From Marinomonas algarum (GTDB lineage: Bacteria > Pseudomonadota > Gammaproteobacteria > Pseudomonadales > Marinomonadaceae), in NCBI RefSeq assembly GCF_020532605.1, contig NZ_JAJATW010000022.1, forward strand, positions 1 to 41,728: 41,728 nt of DNA. Reading direction: 5' to 3'. Below the pieces are notes generated by a model that saw only the letters and a list, made by a program, of their open reading frames with translations, was not told the DNA's origin and ran no database searches. How positions within the stretch are numbered: position 1 is the stretch's first letter; each line of letters begins with the position of its first letter. A program made the position numbers and the translations under genes. This document shows positions 33,680-41,545 of the stretch, one piece after another.

Positions 33680-34195
33680 TTACTCTTCGACCGCTGGAAT
33701 ATCACTTGGGTCAATTAATCCGTGCTCTACGGCAATGTGAAGCAGTTGGATAATGAGTTCATCAGGCGCCAGTAAGTGAAGCGGCGTACTGTGGCCTTGT
33801 TCTGCAATCGCATCATTCAAGTTGACATCACGCTCTTCAAACCAGCTGTGTATGCTGTGTACTTCGAACGCAGGCTCTAAACCTTTTATATCATAGGTTG
33901 CTTCAACTAACTGATGAATAAGCTCAGGGTCAAGACCGTAGATCACGTCAGTGTCAAACTCATTTGTCCATTCGGCGAGAATATCACTGGCCTCGTAGCC
34001 AAACTCATACAGTTGCTGTTCATCGAGATTGGGCACATTTGGTTCAATCGTATGAGACGCTAACCATTCGTCATCGGGGATAACGAGCACTTCTTTGACT
34101 TGCGCTTCGTGTGTAGACCAAGTAAATAGCAGAGGGAAAGCTGGCTCATCGGAAGAATTGGCGACAGCCGTGATGAATATAGGTAAACTTGCCAT
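33680..34195 (-). CDS. Uncharacterised protein, possibly a degenerate DnaQ-fold exonuclease
   Basis: I do not recognise a named family. This 171-aa acidic, soluble protein has no signal peptide. Its layout resembles small DEDD 3'-5' exonuclease-like proteins. The N-terminal strand FITAVANSS sits where those have FxDxExSS, the second strand FPLLFTWS where they have an IGWA-like strand, and HLLAPDELIIQLL where they have the Exo III HxAxxDA motif. The first Asp and Glu appear lost (Thr, Val), so it would be inactive. This is inference from pattern only. It is divergent from the M14 carboxypeptidase gene with a 37-bp gap. Confidence 0.55.
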   Translation of the reverse strand: MASLPIFITAVANSSDEPAFPLLFTWSTHEAQVKEVLVIPDDEWLASHTIEPNVPNLDEQQLYEFGYEASDILAEWTNEFDTDVIYGLDPELIHQLVEATYDIKGLEPAFEVHSIHSWFEERDVNLNDAIAEQGHSTPLHLLAPDELIIQLLHIAVEHGLIDPSDIPAVEE

Positions 34196-34232
34196 ATTTT
34201 AGAACCCATGTTTGATTGTTAAGGAAGAGTAA

Positions 34233-35387
34233 ATGACCAGCCGAATCAAAATCAGCAGTGCATTTGATGGCGGTAACATTTCCGTTATCGATGCCTCGGA
34301 GCCGGACAATATTAGAGTAAAGATCCCTAATGATACAAACTCTAAATTTTTGCAGTGGTTTTATTTTCGTCTTCAAGGCGGTATGGGTGAGCAATGTGTC
34401 ATTCAGTTTGAAAACGCCAGTGACGCCGCTTACCCAGAAGGATGGGTCGATTACCAAGCCGTTGCCTCCTACGATCGGGAAGACTGGTTTCGGGTGCCGA
34501 CAGAATATGTTGATGGGAAACTGGTGATTCATCATCAGCCAGAGCAAGACAGTGTTTATTATGCCTATTTTGCGCCCTACAGCTATGAGCGACATCTCGA
34601 TATGATTGCTTGGGCGGCAAGTCATGAAGATTGTATTACCGATCATTTAGGTGAAACGGCTGAAGGCCGTGATATTACCCTGTTGGAAATCAGTAAAACG
34701 CAAGGGTTGGCAAAAAATATTTGGGTCATCGCACGCCAACACCCGGGCGAAACCATGGCGGAATGGTTTGTGGAAGGTCTATTGGAGCGTTTATTTGATG
34801 AGTCCCATCCGATTGCGCGCGCTTTGTTAAACCAATGCCGTTTCTACGTGGTCCCCAATATGAACCCAGATGGTGCTGTGCATGGCAATTTGCGTGTTAA
34901 TTCCAAAGGCGTGAACTTGAATCGGGAATGGAAAAACCCTACCCCAGAGTTCAGCCCAGAAGTATTGGCTGTGCAAAAGAAAATGGCGGAAACCGGCGTG
35001 GACATGTTTTTAGACATTCATGGCGATGAGGCGTTGCCCGTTAATTTTGTCGATGGCTGTCAGGGCGTACCTTCTTTTGATGCCAGAATGGAAGCCATGG
35101 AAAGCTTGTTTAAAGACATGTTTGTTTCCGTTAGTCCAGACTTTCAAACGGAAATGGGTTACACCCCTGATCAATTCGGCGAGGCCAATCTGACCGTGGC
35201 AACCAAGTGGGTCGGGGAGATGTACAAATGCTTATCTTTTACCTTAGAAATGCCATTTAAAGACAATCAGAATTTGCCTGATGACGTGGTTGGGTGGTCG
35301 CCAGAGCGTTCTAAAATCTTAGGGGCAGACATTTTATACCCTGTTTACCAAGTGATTATGAGCCTACATATGAAATCGGGTGATTAA
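34233..35387 (+). CDS. M14-family zinc carboxypeptidase (cytosolic type)
   Basis: This 384-aa metallocarboxypeptidase resembles the cytosolic (AGBL-like) branch. An N-terminal beta-rich domain covers residues 1-115. The catalytic domain has zinc ligands H170 and E173 (ARQHPGE) and H263 (LDIHGDE), the Arg/Asn substrate-anchor region NLRVNSKGVNLNREW (221-233) and the general-base Glu in LSFTLEMPFKD near residue 338. No signal peptide is present, so it acts in the cytoplasm. Members cut C-terminal residues from peptides or proteins, and the natural substrate here is unknown. Ribosome site GGAAGAG lies just upstream of the ATG. It stands alone. Confidence 0.85.
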   Translation: MTSRIKISSAFDGGNISVIDASEPDNIRVKIPNDTNSKFLQWFYFRLQGGMGEQCVIQFENASDAAYPEGWVDYQAVASYDREDWFRVPTEYVDGKLVIHHQPEQDSVYYAYFAPYSYERHLDMIAWAASHEDCITDHLGETAEGRDITLLEISKTQGLAKNIWVIARQHPGETMAEWFVEGLLERLFDESHPIARALLNQCRFYVVPNMNPDGAVHGNLRVNSKGVNLNREWKNPTPEFSPEVLAVQKKMAETGVDMFLDIHGDEALPVNFVDGCQGVPSFDARMEAMESLFKDMFVSVSPDFQTEMGYTPDQFGEANLTVATKWVGEMYKCLSFTLEMPFKDNQNLPDDVVGWSPERSKILGADILYPVYQVIMSLHMKSGD

Positions 35388-35442
35388 TACGCGATATTTG
35401 CGCGTTCGTCAGAGAATAATGGCATAGATATCTGGTGTCATT

Positions 35443-35460
35443 TCCTAATCTGGATTAGGA
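35443..35460. promoter_or_regulatory. 18-bp perfect dyad before efpL
   Basis: TCCTAATC-TG-GATTAGGA is a perfect palindrome 77 bp before efpL. A -10-like TATACT at 35470-35475 follows at a distance that puts the dyad over the -35 region. The two-base centre suits a dimeric DNA-binding protein better than an RNA hairpin. Confidence 0.45.
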
Positions 35461-35473
35461 TCTCGATGTTATA

Positions 35474-35494
35474 CTATGACAAAAAGTGTCATAG
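35474..35494 (+). other. Stem-loop at the efpL promoter start region
   Basis: CTATGACA (35474-35481) pairs with TGTCATAG (35487-35494) around AAAAG. It could be the end of the upstream carboxypeptidase transcript (only a weak T run follows) or an operator or 5' hairpin for efpL, since it overlaps the end of the -10-like TATACT. Confidence 0.4.
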
Positions 35495-35537
35495 TCATTT
35501 TAAAACCCTGTATAGACCCGAGTGTTAGGACGTAAAC

Positions 35538-36110
35538 ATGCCGAAGGCCAGTGAAATTAAAAGAAACATCGCAATTAGTTACGATAACAAAACGTATATA
35601 GTGAGAGATATTGAACGTTCTGTACCTCAGGGTCGTGCTGGAGGCAGTTTATATCGTATGCGTATGTACGATGTTGTGAGCGGTCGCAAGTTGGATGAAA
35701 CATTCAAAGATTCCGACATGATTGATTTAGCCGATTTAGTGCGTCGTCAGGTGACATTTTCTTATATGGATGGGGAAGAGTATGTGTTCATGGATAACGA
35801 AGACTATTCCCCTTACAACTTAAACAAGAGTGCCATTGAGGAAGAGATTCTTTTTGTCAACGAAGACACACAAGGTATTCAGGTAATTTTGGTTGATGAT
35901 GCGCCTGTTGGCATTGAACTGCCGACCAACGTGGAACTTGAAGTCGTTGAAACCGACCCTTCTATTAAAGGTGCGTCGGCGACATCTCGTAACAAACCGG
36001 CCAAACTGTCGACCGGTGCGGTGATTCAAGTCCCCGAGCACATTTCTACGGGGGATCGCATTAAGGTCAATGTGGAAGAACGTAAATTTGCTGGGCGCGC
36101 TGAAAAATAA
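35538..36110 (+). CDS. efpL: Elongation factor P-like protein EfpL (YeiP)
   Basis: This 190-aa EF-P paralogue has three beta-barrel domains and binds stalled ribosomes near the E site to relieve polyproline and related stalls. It matches E. coli YeiP in length and in [70 protein letters not shown] and the C-terminal [11 protein letters not shown]. The tip loop that contacts the tRNA reads [10 protein letters not shown] (residues 28-37, R33), with no EF-P-type lysine for modification. The loop seems one residue longer than in E. coli. It is a single gene with its own promoter region and terminator. Confidence 0.93.
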   Translation: MPKASEIKRNIAISYDNKTYIVRDIERSVPQGRAGGSLYRMRMYDVVSGRKLDETFKDSDMIDLADLVRRQVTFSYMDGEEYVFMDNEDYSPYNLNKSAIEEEILFVNEDTQGIQVILVDDAPVGIELPTNVELEVVETDPSIKGASATSRNKPAKLSTGAVIQVPEHISTGDRIKVNVEERKFAGRAEK

Positions 36111-36132
36111 TTCTGCGTTGCGCTAGTGATGT

Positions 36133-36159
36133 AAAACGCCGCTAAACCGCGGCGTTTTT
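36133..36159. terminator. Bidirectional terminator between efpL and trmJ
   Basis: AAAACGCCGC (36133-36142) pairs with GCGGCGTTTT (36149-36158) around a six-base loop, with a T run after it. It serves efpL and, on the opposite strand, trmJ. Confidence 0.93.
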
Positions 36160-36178
36160 GTTTGAGTGTTGGAATCGC

Positions 36179-36934
36179 TCAGTCTTTTTTCTTTTTTTCT
36201 GAATGATTGTTGGCTTCAGTAAGGCCTGCTTCTCGCTGTACTGCCGCTAACACGCCGCGCAAAATGCCTAGTTCCTGCTTTTCAGGTCGAGAACGATTAA
36301 AGAAACGATGCAACTTATCTAAAACCTTACCCGGATGATTGCGCACAATAAAATTGATGCCATATAAGGTGTCTTCTAAATGGTCGTAGAAGAGGTCCAT
36401 GTCTTTTTTATGAGGGTATTCCAGCGAGTCTTTTTTAGGCAATGCTTTGTGTTGATTGGCCATCCAGATCTCATAGGCAATGATTTGCACCGCTTGGGAA
36501 ATATTCAACACAGGATACTCGTCGTTTGCATCAATATAGACTTGGCGATGGCATTGCGCAATTTCTTCATTAAGCAACCCCGTTGTTTCACGTCCAAACA
36601 CGATCGCCACGTTATGGTTGATGGCCTCAGGGATGACGCTTTCCGCGCATTCTCGGGCATTCATGATCGGCAACTGAAAGGTTCGGTGACGCGCACTGGT
36701 CCCAATAACTAAACTGCAGTCTGCGATCGCCTCTTCAAAGGTCGGCACTATGGTGGCATTTTCCAGCAAATCCACTGCACCTGCCGCACGGCTGGTGGCT
36801 TCTTCAGAAGGGTAGTCATTCGGGTCAACTAAATACAGGTTGGTGAGCCCCATATTTTTCATGGCGCGGGCAATGGCGCCGACGTTACCAGGGTGGAAGG
36901 TATTGATTAAAACGATTCGGATATTACTTAACAT
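36179..36934 (-). CDS. trmJ: tRNA (cytidine/uridine-2'-O-)-methyltransferase TrmJ
   Basis: This 251-aa SPOUT-class methyltransferase uses SAM to 2'-O-methylate the nucleotide at position 32 of tRNA anticodon loops. Motif 1 is RIVLINTFHPGNVGAIARAMKNMG (about residues 5-28), motif 2 VFGRETTGLLNEEI (about 132-145) and motif 3 the trefoil-knot segment PVLNISQAVQIIAYE (about 160-174). The C-terminal tail is helical and Lys-rich (EKKKKD). It ends against the shared terminator. The J-domain gene lies 50 bp upstream of its start region in the same orientation? That gene is read first, so trmJ could not be in its operon by order; the J-domain gene actually lies at higher coordinates and may read through the 50-bp gap into trmJ. 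Confidence 0.92.
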   Translation of the reverse strand: MLSNIRIVLINTFHPGNVGAIARAMKNMGLTNLYLVDPNDYPSEEATSRAAGAVDLLENATIVPTFEEAIADCSLVIGTSARHRTFQLPIMNARECAESVIPEAINHNVAIVFGRETTGLLNEEIAQCHRQVYIDANDEYPVLNISQAVQIIAYEIWMANQHKALPKKDSLEYPHKKDMDLFYDHLEDTLYGINFIVRNHPGKVLDKLHRFFNRSRPEKQELGILRGVLAAVQREAGLTEANNHSEKKKKD

Positions 36935-36984
36935 GGGTTGTGAAGCACTCGGAGTTAATGGTTATCCGTGATTCTGATGAGCGA

Positions 36985-38286
36985 TTAAGGCGTTAACGTG
37001 AGCGTTTGCTCTGTGCTGGCAAAATCGACCGGATCTAGGATAACTTGGGTTGTGTCATTAAAGAGGAATTGATTACAAGCTTGATGATACAGGGAACCTG
37101 TTTCCAACACCAACCGGTAATTGCCTCGTGGAATATAATTGGCCGCGTAAGCTTGTTTGGCATAGAGGTAAATAGAAAAGGGGGCTCGGCCATCATAGGA
37201 CTCAAAGGTTAGCTTGCTGTGTTGGGGGAGCTGATTAAGAATGCGCAAACGGCTGTTACCTTGTGCATCCCCAAGTAAAGCGCCATGTTTCGGTGCCAGT
37301 CCTGGTTGTCCGATGCAGCCTGTTTTCTGCGCTTGGTTTGCAGTGCCATAGCCAATGTATTTTGCCTGCACCCAACCATTTATGCCTTGATAGCGCACCG
37401 TGAGCCAATCTCCTTGTAACTGAATACTTTCTAGCTCTGACAAGGCTGGCATGGTCTGCAGTGAGGTACTTTGAGTATCGGGTTCGGCATACAGGTTGGT
37501 AATGTTTAAGGTGTAGGCGGCGCCAACACGATATTGAGGGTAGAGACCACTGATATAGGGTATGGATGATAGGGGCTGGGTTTGAGCGCTGTTCGTTGAG
37601 GATTGCCAATGCAGTGTGGCGTAGACACCAGCAGCGAAGCACGCCAAGTAGGTGGTGACACGAAAAGCGGCTTTTGCGGCGTTTAACCGAAACGGCGTGC
37701 GTTGGTTTTGATCGCTTTGGTCAACAAACGTTTGATAAGGTGGAATGGAAGACGTCGTTGCCGTAGCGTGATCAGGCTCAAAGGGCTCGGTGTGTCTTTG
37801 AGAGTCGAACGAAGAATCTTGTTGAGATCCAGCAGAGGCCTTAAACGCTTTTTCATACAAGGCCTTCACGCGTTTCTCATTGAGCGCATTGCGTGCTGAC
37901 TTAATGGCTTCTTCACGTGTTTTTTCATGCTGTGCGTTGTTGCGCTTCATTTCTTCATAGGCACGCTGGCGCTCTTTCACAAAGGCGGCTTGCTGCTTGT
38001 CAGAGGCGCTGGAGAAGTGTTGGTAACGATTTTTAGCGCCTGAGCTATGGGTGTTTTCTTGTGTAAAAGTGAAAGGTTGCCAATCGACCACCTGATCGCC
38101 CAACCGGATGGCGCCCTGTACATTTTCATAGGCGGCCTGAAGGCGTTGAAACACTTCCGTGGTGTCATGATTGGGGTTTTTATCAGGGTGATAGCGCCGC
38201 GCCAATTTTCTAAAAGCGACTTTTGCTTCCTGTTCCGTAGCGTTGGTAGGAATCTCTAACAGTTGATAATCGTCTAGTAAGCTCAT
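36985..38286 (-). CDS. Membrane-anchored J-domain protein with C-terminal SH3-like domain
   Basis: This 433-aa protein starts at MSLLDDYQLL. The open frame has 18 more codons, but this ATG gives the normal J-domain N-terminus. The J domain (residues 5-65) has HPD at 33-35. A long charged coiled region follows (about 98-150; KERQRAYEEMKRNNAQHEKTREEAIK), then a low-complexity linker and one membrane helix (about 206-226). A bacterial SH3-like domain comes next (about 252-305; ITNLYAEPDTQSTSLQTMPALSELESI and DWLTVRYQGINGWVQAKYIG), and a beta-rich tail. Basic residues before the helix predict the J domain in the cytoplasm and the SH3 part in the periplasm. It should stimulate an Hsp70 ATPase at the membrane; which Hsp70 is unknown. 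Confidence 0.78.
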   Translation of the reverse strand: MSLLDDYQLLEIPTNATEQEAKVAFRKLARRYHPDKNPNHDTTEVFQRLQAAYENVQGAIRLGDQVVDWQPFTFTQENTHSSGAKNRYQHFSSASDKQQAAFVKERQRAYEEMKRNNAQHEKTREEAIKSARNALNEKRVKALYEKAFKASAGSQQDSSFDSQRHTEPFEPDHATATTSSIPPYQTFVDQSDQNQRTPFRLNAAKAAFRVTTYLACFAAGVYATLHWQSSTNSAQTQPLSSIPYISGLYPQYRVGAAYTLNITNLYAEPDTQSTSLQTMPALSELESIQLQGDWLTVRYQGINGWVQAKYIGYGTANQAQKTGCIGQPGLAPKHGALLGDAQGNSRLRILNQLPQHSKLTFESYDGRAPFSIYLYAKQAYAANYIPRGNYRLVLETGSLYHQACNQFLFNDTTQVILDPVDFASTEQTLTLTP

Positions 38287-38443
38287 GCGATGTTGATTAG
38301 GTACCATGATGGACAGGAAAAAATACAAGCAATAACGCATTATGCCTCATTTAATCAGGGTGACAAGGCTCCAATGACTTGCAATCATTCTGCGTTTCTT
38401 AAAACATAACGAAGGTTTCTATTTTTAAAAGGCGTAAACGTTT

Positions 38444-38932
38444 ATGAGCGAGCAACTCACTCACCTAGATCAGCAAGGTCATGCCCACATGGTGGACGTG
38501 TCAGATAAGAACATCACCAAGCGCACCGCAACGGCTCAGGCCATACTCACTATGCAACCCGCCACATTAAAAAAAGTGATTGAAGGCGGTCTACCCAAGG
38601 GCGATGTCTTAGCAACAGCCCGTATTGCGGGGATTCAAGGGGCAAAAAAAACGCCTGAGCTGATTCCTTTATGTCATCCTTTAATGCTGACCAAAGTGTC
38701 GGTAGACATTAATGTTATCAACGATTGTGAATTAGAAGTGCTTTGCACCTGTGCCTTAACAGGCAAAACAGGGGTGGAAATGGAGGCGTTAACAGGGGCC
38801 AGTGTGGCCGCGTTGACCTTATACGATATGTGCAAGGCCGTTGATAAAGGCATAGTCATACGTCACCTTGCACTTTTAGGGAAAAAAGGCGGTAAAAGCG
38901 GTGATTGGAGCAGTCAACATGTCCAAGGTTAA
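38444..38932 (+). CDS. moaC: Cyclic pyranopterin monophosphate synthase MoaC
   Basis: MoaC, with MoaA, turns GTP into cyclic pyranopterin monophosphate, the first stage of molybdenum-cofactor synthesis. The 162-aa protein shows [43 protein letters not shown] (active-site region with KK and CHP) and [30 protein letters not shown]. It heads a moaC-moaD-moaE operon. The 157-bp upstream region shared with the divergent J-domain gene has no sequence I can match to a Moco riboswitch. Confidence 0.95.
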   Translation: MSEQLTHLDQQGHAHMVDVSDKNITKRTATAQAILTMQPATLKKVIEGGLPKGDVLATARIAGIQGAKKTPELIPLCHPLMLTKVSVDINVINDCELEVLCTCALTGKTGVEMEALTGASVAALTLYDMCKAVDKGIVIRHLALLGKKGGKSGDWSSQHVQG

Positions 38933-39173
38933 AGTGGTGTTTTTTGCTTCGTTGAAAGAAGCCGTCGGCTTGAGTGAGTACCTTGTCGAGCTTGATTTAC
39001 CCATCAGCGTTGGCGAGTTAAGACAGTATCTTGTTGATCATCTGGACAAGGGGGGCGCCTTATTAGGCCCAGGGGTGCAATCTTCTGTCGACTTCGAGTT
39101 TACCCGAGATACTGACATCATTGCCATCAACACTCGCGAAGTGGCTTTTTTTCCACCGGTGACAGGGGGTTAG
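38919..39173 (+). CDS. moaD: Molybdopterin synthase small subunit MoaD
   Basis: This 84-aa ubiquitin-like sulfur carrier ends in PPVTGG, whose Gly-Gly terminus is thiocarboxylated and donates sulfur to the precursor within MoaE. ATG 38919 has GGAG eight bases upstream and gives [17 protein letters not shown], the family N-terminus, so it is preferred to GTG 38901. It overlaps moaC by 14 bp and abuts moaE directly. Confidence 0.93.
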   Translation: MSKVKVVFFASLKEAVGLSEYLVELDLPISVGELRQYLVDHLDKGGALLGPGVQSSVDFEFTRDTDIIAINTREVAFFPPVTGG

Positions 39174-39623
39174 ATGATACGTGTTCAACAGGATGACTTT
39201 GATGTGCAGGCGCTTTACAAACAACTGCTCAAAAAAAATGACACGGGCGCGGTGGCGATGTTTGTTGGTTTAGTCCGACAATTTGCGGACCAACCTAATG
39301 AGACTTGTTCTTTTGAGCTTGAACATTACCCCGGTATGACAGAGCACAATTTGCAAGAAATTGTTGACGATGCCCAGCGCCGTTGGCCGCTCCTTGACGT
39401 GTGTGTTGTGCACAGAGTCGGCCGTTTGTCGGTGGATGATCAAATCGTGTTTGTCGGTGTCAGCGCCAGCCATCGAGCAGAAGCTTTTCAGGCGTGTGAT
39501 TTCATCATGGATTACTTGAAAAGCCGCGCTGCCTTTTGGAAAAAAGAAACACAGGGCGAATGCAGCCAGTGGGTCGACGCCAAACAGGGCGATGCATTGA
39601 GCTTAGAGCGCTGGTCTCAATAA
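39174..39623 (+). CDS. moaE: Molybdopterin synthase catalytic subunit MoaE
   Basis: This 149-aa large subunit of molybdopterin synthase inserts two sulfurs from MoaD into cyclic pyranopterin monophosphate. Recognisable parts are TGAVAMFVGLVRQFAD, ELEHYPGMTEHNLQEIVDDA, VVHRVGRLSVDDQIVFVGVSASHRAEAFQAC and the catalytic lysine block LKSRAAFWKKE (usually P-W/P-I where A-F stand). It begins immediately after the moaD stop. moaA and moaB are not in the window. It converges with the recombinase gene with a 12-bp gap. Confidence 0.95.
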   Translation: MIRVQQDDFDVQALYKQLLKKNDTGAVAMFVGLVRQFADQPNETCSFELEHYPGMTEHNLQEIVDDAQRRWPLLDVCVVHRVGRLSVDDQIVFVGVSASHRAEAFQACDFIMDYLKSRAAFWKKETQGECSQWVDAKQGDALSLERWSQ

Positions 39624-39635
39624 GCCGAGCGTGTG

Positions 39636-40895
39636 TCAGTGAGGGCGCAGTGTTTTTTTACGCCCACTGGCATGACGTTCACGGTATTCGGTGTCAATAT
39701 ACTTGTCCGTGGTCGCCATGCTCGCGTGCCCCGCATCTTCTCTGACGTGCTCTTTGGGGCGTGTTTTCACATCTTCCGAGATGCCGGTATGGCGAAGCCA
39801 ATGCACCGTCGCCACACGAAGATCTTCTGCATCGGCTTTCATACCATCTTCGCACATTCGCTCGTACGCCTGATCAAAACAGAACTGTACAATGTTACGA
39901 ACCTGACGGGAGCTGGTCATGGCGCCTTGGCCACGGGTTTTAGGGATGACGGGGGTGTTCTCTGCAATGGTAGGCAATAAGGGCAAATCACGAAAACGAC
40001 GGTAGCGCATCAGAGCATTGAGCATGTCATCGGACAGCGCCACGAGACGTTCTTTATTGCCCTTTGATAAGACTTTAAACCACCAATGGCCGTCGGCGTC
40101 TTTAATAAAGTCACCCATTACCGGTGCAGAACGTTCATCCGCCACCAGCTCAGAAATTCGTAAGTACATGCCCAGCAAGGCATTCATAATAAACAGGGTG
40201 CGTTCGTGTACAGCGGGATCTTCTTCGGCAAGGTGCTCGGCGGTTTCAATCACATAGTCCCATTGCAAATTTGAAATGCGCCTTACTTGTTTGCGCGTTA
40301 CTTCTTTTTTAACGAATTTACTTTTTTGGCGTATCAAGGCAACAGGGTTTTGTCCCGCCGCGTCTTCTTGCATTAAAAAACCGTAATACGATGACAGGAT
40401 TGAAAAGGTTGCACGAATTGCCGCTTGTGATAATGAGTGTTGTTTGGTTTCGGGTTGATCCCCGTTCCTGAACTCTAACTTGCTGACGTGTGCAACAAAA
40501 GGTCGCCATTCTTTATTAGCGACTCTTTTACCCATATGTAATTTAAATCGAGCGACGTTTTTAACGCCGATCCAATCGTCTGGTGGTGTGATGCAGAAAT
40601 GGATGAATTCTTCAATTTGGTCACGCCTTAACTGCAGAGTAGGGCATTTCGCCACATTCCAAGACCAGAGCAATAAGCGCTCCACTTCACGTCGATAGGA
40701 ATTGAACGTTGCTTGCGAGCCGTTATAGCTATAGATAAAGCACAAAGCGAGTTGTAAATCACGGCGATACTCGGGGTCTTTTAGCTTAGGGGTGTGCTGA
40801 GCAAGCTCTGCCGCAATTAGGTCAAATTGCGTGAACGGGTTAGGAAGATTGTCTAAATTATCGATTAAAGCCAGTGGTGTCATAGTCTGTTGCAT
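39636..40895 (-). CDS. Tyrosine recombinase / phage-type integrase
   Basis: This 419-aa site-specific recombinase has a complete catalytic set: Arg in GMYLRISELV, Lys in LSKGNKERLVAL, the HWLRH box (HxxR), the second His in EDAGHASMATTD and the nucleophile Tyr in TDKYIDTEYR. The N-terminal half (about residues 55-200) is an elongated core-binding domain. An alternative start four codons in is possible, and neither has a strong ribosome site. No excisionase, phage or plasmid gene and no tRNA att site is next to it. It may be a domesticated recombinase, or the remnant or end of an element extending beyond the window. Confidence 0.85.
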   Translation of the reverse strand: MQQTMTPLALIDNLDNLPNPFTQFDLIAAELAQHTPKLKDPEYRRDLQLALCFIYSYNGSQATFNSYRREVERLLLWSWNVAKCPTLQLRRDQIEEFIHFCITPPDDWIGVKNVARFKLHMGKRVANKEWRPFVAHVSKLEFRNGDQPETKQHSLSQAAIRATFSILSSYYGFLMQEDAAGQNPVALIRQKSKFVKKEVTRKQVRRISNLQWDYVIETAEHLAEEDPAVHERTLFIMNALLGMYLRISELVADERSAPVMGDFIKDADGHWWFKVLSKGNKERLVALSDDMLNALMRYRRFRDLPLLPTIAENTPVIPKTRGQGAMTSSRQVRNIVQFCFDQAYERMCEDGMKADAEDLRVATVHWLRHTGISEDVKTRPKEHVREDAGHASMATTDKYIDTEYRERHASGRKKTLRPH

Positions 40896-41266
40896 CTTTG
40901 TGAAGGCCTTAGATTAGCAAAATTTTGATGCTGTCACGACTGCTTTTTATCTGCAAGCCGTGCTTACTCACCAAAATCCAGACTGGATCAGTCCGTGTAG
41001 AGAATGATGCGGTTATTCCTTTTTTATCATCTTTTATGCCTCATTCTGATGCTTCTGTACCTGATAAGTGTGATTTTTGTCAAAAATACACCTTATTGGT
41101 TCGTATTTGGAACAAAAATGGAAGCACTGCTTTCGCCCTTTTTTATTTTTTATCAGACGTTATTATAACTCCATCGAAACGCAAAACGCTTTAACGTTTT
41201 AACGTTTTAAAGCAAGATTGAAATTCAAACATATTAAATATTACTTAAAAAATTTAGGAGCACATT
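40896..41266. other. 371-bp AT-rich intergenic region with a repeat-containing dyad
   Basis: It contains a frame of 89 codons on the plus strand (40925-41194) that lacks a ribosome site and looks non-coding. At 41188-41213, GCTTTAA and TTAAAGC form 7-bp arms around a tandem AACGTT. This is close to the expected promoter of the following small gene and may be its control site. Nothing else is clear. Confidence 0.4.
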
Positions 41267-41545
41267 ATGAAAAAATTAACGGCAACCACTCTGGCCATTT
41301 TAGCAACAGCCGCAGTCAGTACTTCTGCCTTAGCCGATAACGACACAGCATTTGAAAAGCTTCAAACCACAAAGGCGGGTGTGAGTGCATTATCCAATAC
41401 ATTAGAAAATATGGGCGCAACAGTGGATACAAGTGTTGATTTAAATGGTGCGAACACGCTAAAGCAAAAAGAAGCAGTATATCTTGATAAATACGCTGAA
41501 TTGCAAGACCAATTTAATACGCTAAACGCTCAAGTATCTGAGTAA
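41267..41545 (+). CDS. Small exported protein of unknown function
   Basis: I do not recognise this family. The 92-aa protein has a clear Sec signal peptide (MKKLTATTLAILATAAVSTSALA, cut before DND) and a mature part of about 69 residues with no Cys. The mature part looks helical, with two stretches that could pair as a hairpin (TAFEKLQTTKAGVSALSNTLENM and TLKQKEAVYLDKYAELQDQFNTL). A good ribosome site AGGAG lies seven bases before the ATG. It would be a soluble periplasmic or secreted protein, perhaps a small chaperone or stress protein; no neighbour helps. Confidence 0.75.
   Translation: MKKLTATTLAILATAAVSTSALADNDTAFEKLQTTKAGVSALSNTLENMGATVDTSVDLNGANTLKQKEAVYLDKYAELQDQFNTLNAQVSE

Noticed and set aside
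38287..38443. Moco riboswitch before moaC
   Set aside because: The 157-bp gap shows none of the conserved GC-rich blocks of the Moco motif that I can recall.
40925..41194. 89-codon plus-strand frame after the recombinase
   Set aside because: No ribosome site, odd composition and no recognisable motif; AT-rich intergenic DNA often gives such frames.
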